The translations under genes were made by a program, and so were the position numbers. From Closterium sp. Naga37s-1 (lineage: Eukaryota > Streptophyta > Zygnematophyceae > Desmidiales > Closteriaceae), in assembly GCA_947471745.1 (NCBI GenBank), contig CANJKZ010000264.1, positions 503,501 through 567,500 of the forward strand: 64,000 nucleotides of DNA, read 5' to 3'. The notes below the pieces were generated by a model. That model was not told where the DNA came from and searched no databases. It was given only the letters and a program-made list of their open reading frames with translations. Shown piece by piece: positions 63,987 through 64,000 of the stretch. The first letter of the stretch is position 1, and each line of letters begins with the position of its first letter.

Positions 63987-64000
63987 TGCTGCTGCTGCTG

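Larger units (their letters stand above)
52856..64000 (+). pseudogene. Second, decayed copy of the NOI-like low-complexity gene
   Basis: Exon 1 (52856-52945) matches the intact paralogue's MDDES... exon but has TGA at codon 19. Intron 1 is swollen by a copia element and a minisatellite. Exon 2 starts about 59781 with SVDLPTFGDWWNKP and then shifts frame before TGAPDGAVNNGDEVGAYTEM. Further stops are at 59982 (TAG), 60717 (CAG to TAG within poly-Gln), about 60959 and 61079, a frame change near 62960, and TAA at about 63226. Recognisable parts parallel the intact gene: YGERAQQYG, SQQPSGL repeats, poly-Gln, MQELQLRQLQLLEELQ, a PASPAH repeat block, EQWKSHVLRM, and an Ala-rich end running off the window. 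Multiple independent lesions make it a pseudogene; parts could still be transcribed. Confidence 0.85.

Overview
The window is nuclear DNA from a green, plant-lineage (streptophyte) eukaryote. The gene set is plant-type: a chloroplast DUF1995 protein, a CBSX3-like mitochondrial CBS protein, a VFB/SKIP2-type F-box LRR protein, a GDPD4-type glycerophosphodiesterase, a NOI/RIN4-like protein and a Ty1-copia retrotransposon. Genes are split into many short exons, introns are GC-rich and pyrimidine-rich, and simple repeats are abundant. A charophyte alga such as a desmid (Closterium/Penium type) is my best guess for the source; that is inference and not shown by the sequence.

Layout: 1-3244 (+) 3' end of transportin-1; 4364-4795 a MITE-like element; 5116-7598 (-) RER1; 8931-9002 (+) tRNA-Gln(UUG); 9277-24350 (-) complete 16-exon cytosolic Phe-tRNA synthetase beta chain (622 aa), one intron of which holds a 4.9-kb satellite of 55-bp units; 25031-33144 (-) F-box/LRR protein of 1198 aa with a ~735-aa low-complexity tail; 34184-35060 two foldback structures; 35160-38456 (-) DUF1995 plastid protein (334 aa); 39215-40229 (+) CBSX3-like protein; 40684-44516 (-) GDPD4-like enzyme (443 aa); 45546-50776 (+) very large Gln/Ala/Glu-rich NOI-like protein; 52856-64000 (+) a decayed second copy of that gene, with a 5.45-kb copia element and a 22-bp minisatellite in its first intron. 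For most genes the exon structure below was built by hand and closes in phase at every junction.

The outstanding feature is architectural. Nearly every gene except CBSX3 carries tandem, partly decayed copies of its own exons inside the flanking introns. The copies follow a rule: those upstream of the intact exon keep the acceptor plus the exon head, and those downstream keep the exon tail plus the donor. This is what tandem duplications spanning a splice boundary would leave. A subset of these duplications has a self-complementary sequence exactly at the joint, with core TTTTGAG-NCGN-CTCAAAA (centre TCGA, ACGT or GCGC). In the PheRS beta gene the same unit (palindrome plus exon fragment) exists as a 2-copy, a 3-copy and an 89-copy array, which looks like successive stages of satellite birth from an exon. 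I regard this palindrome-marked duplication system as the candidate undescribed biology of the window.
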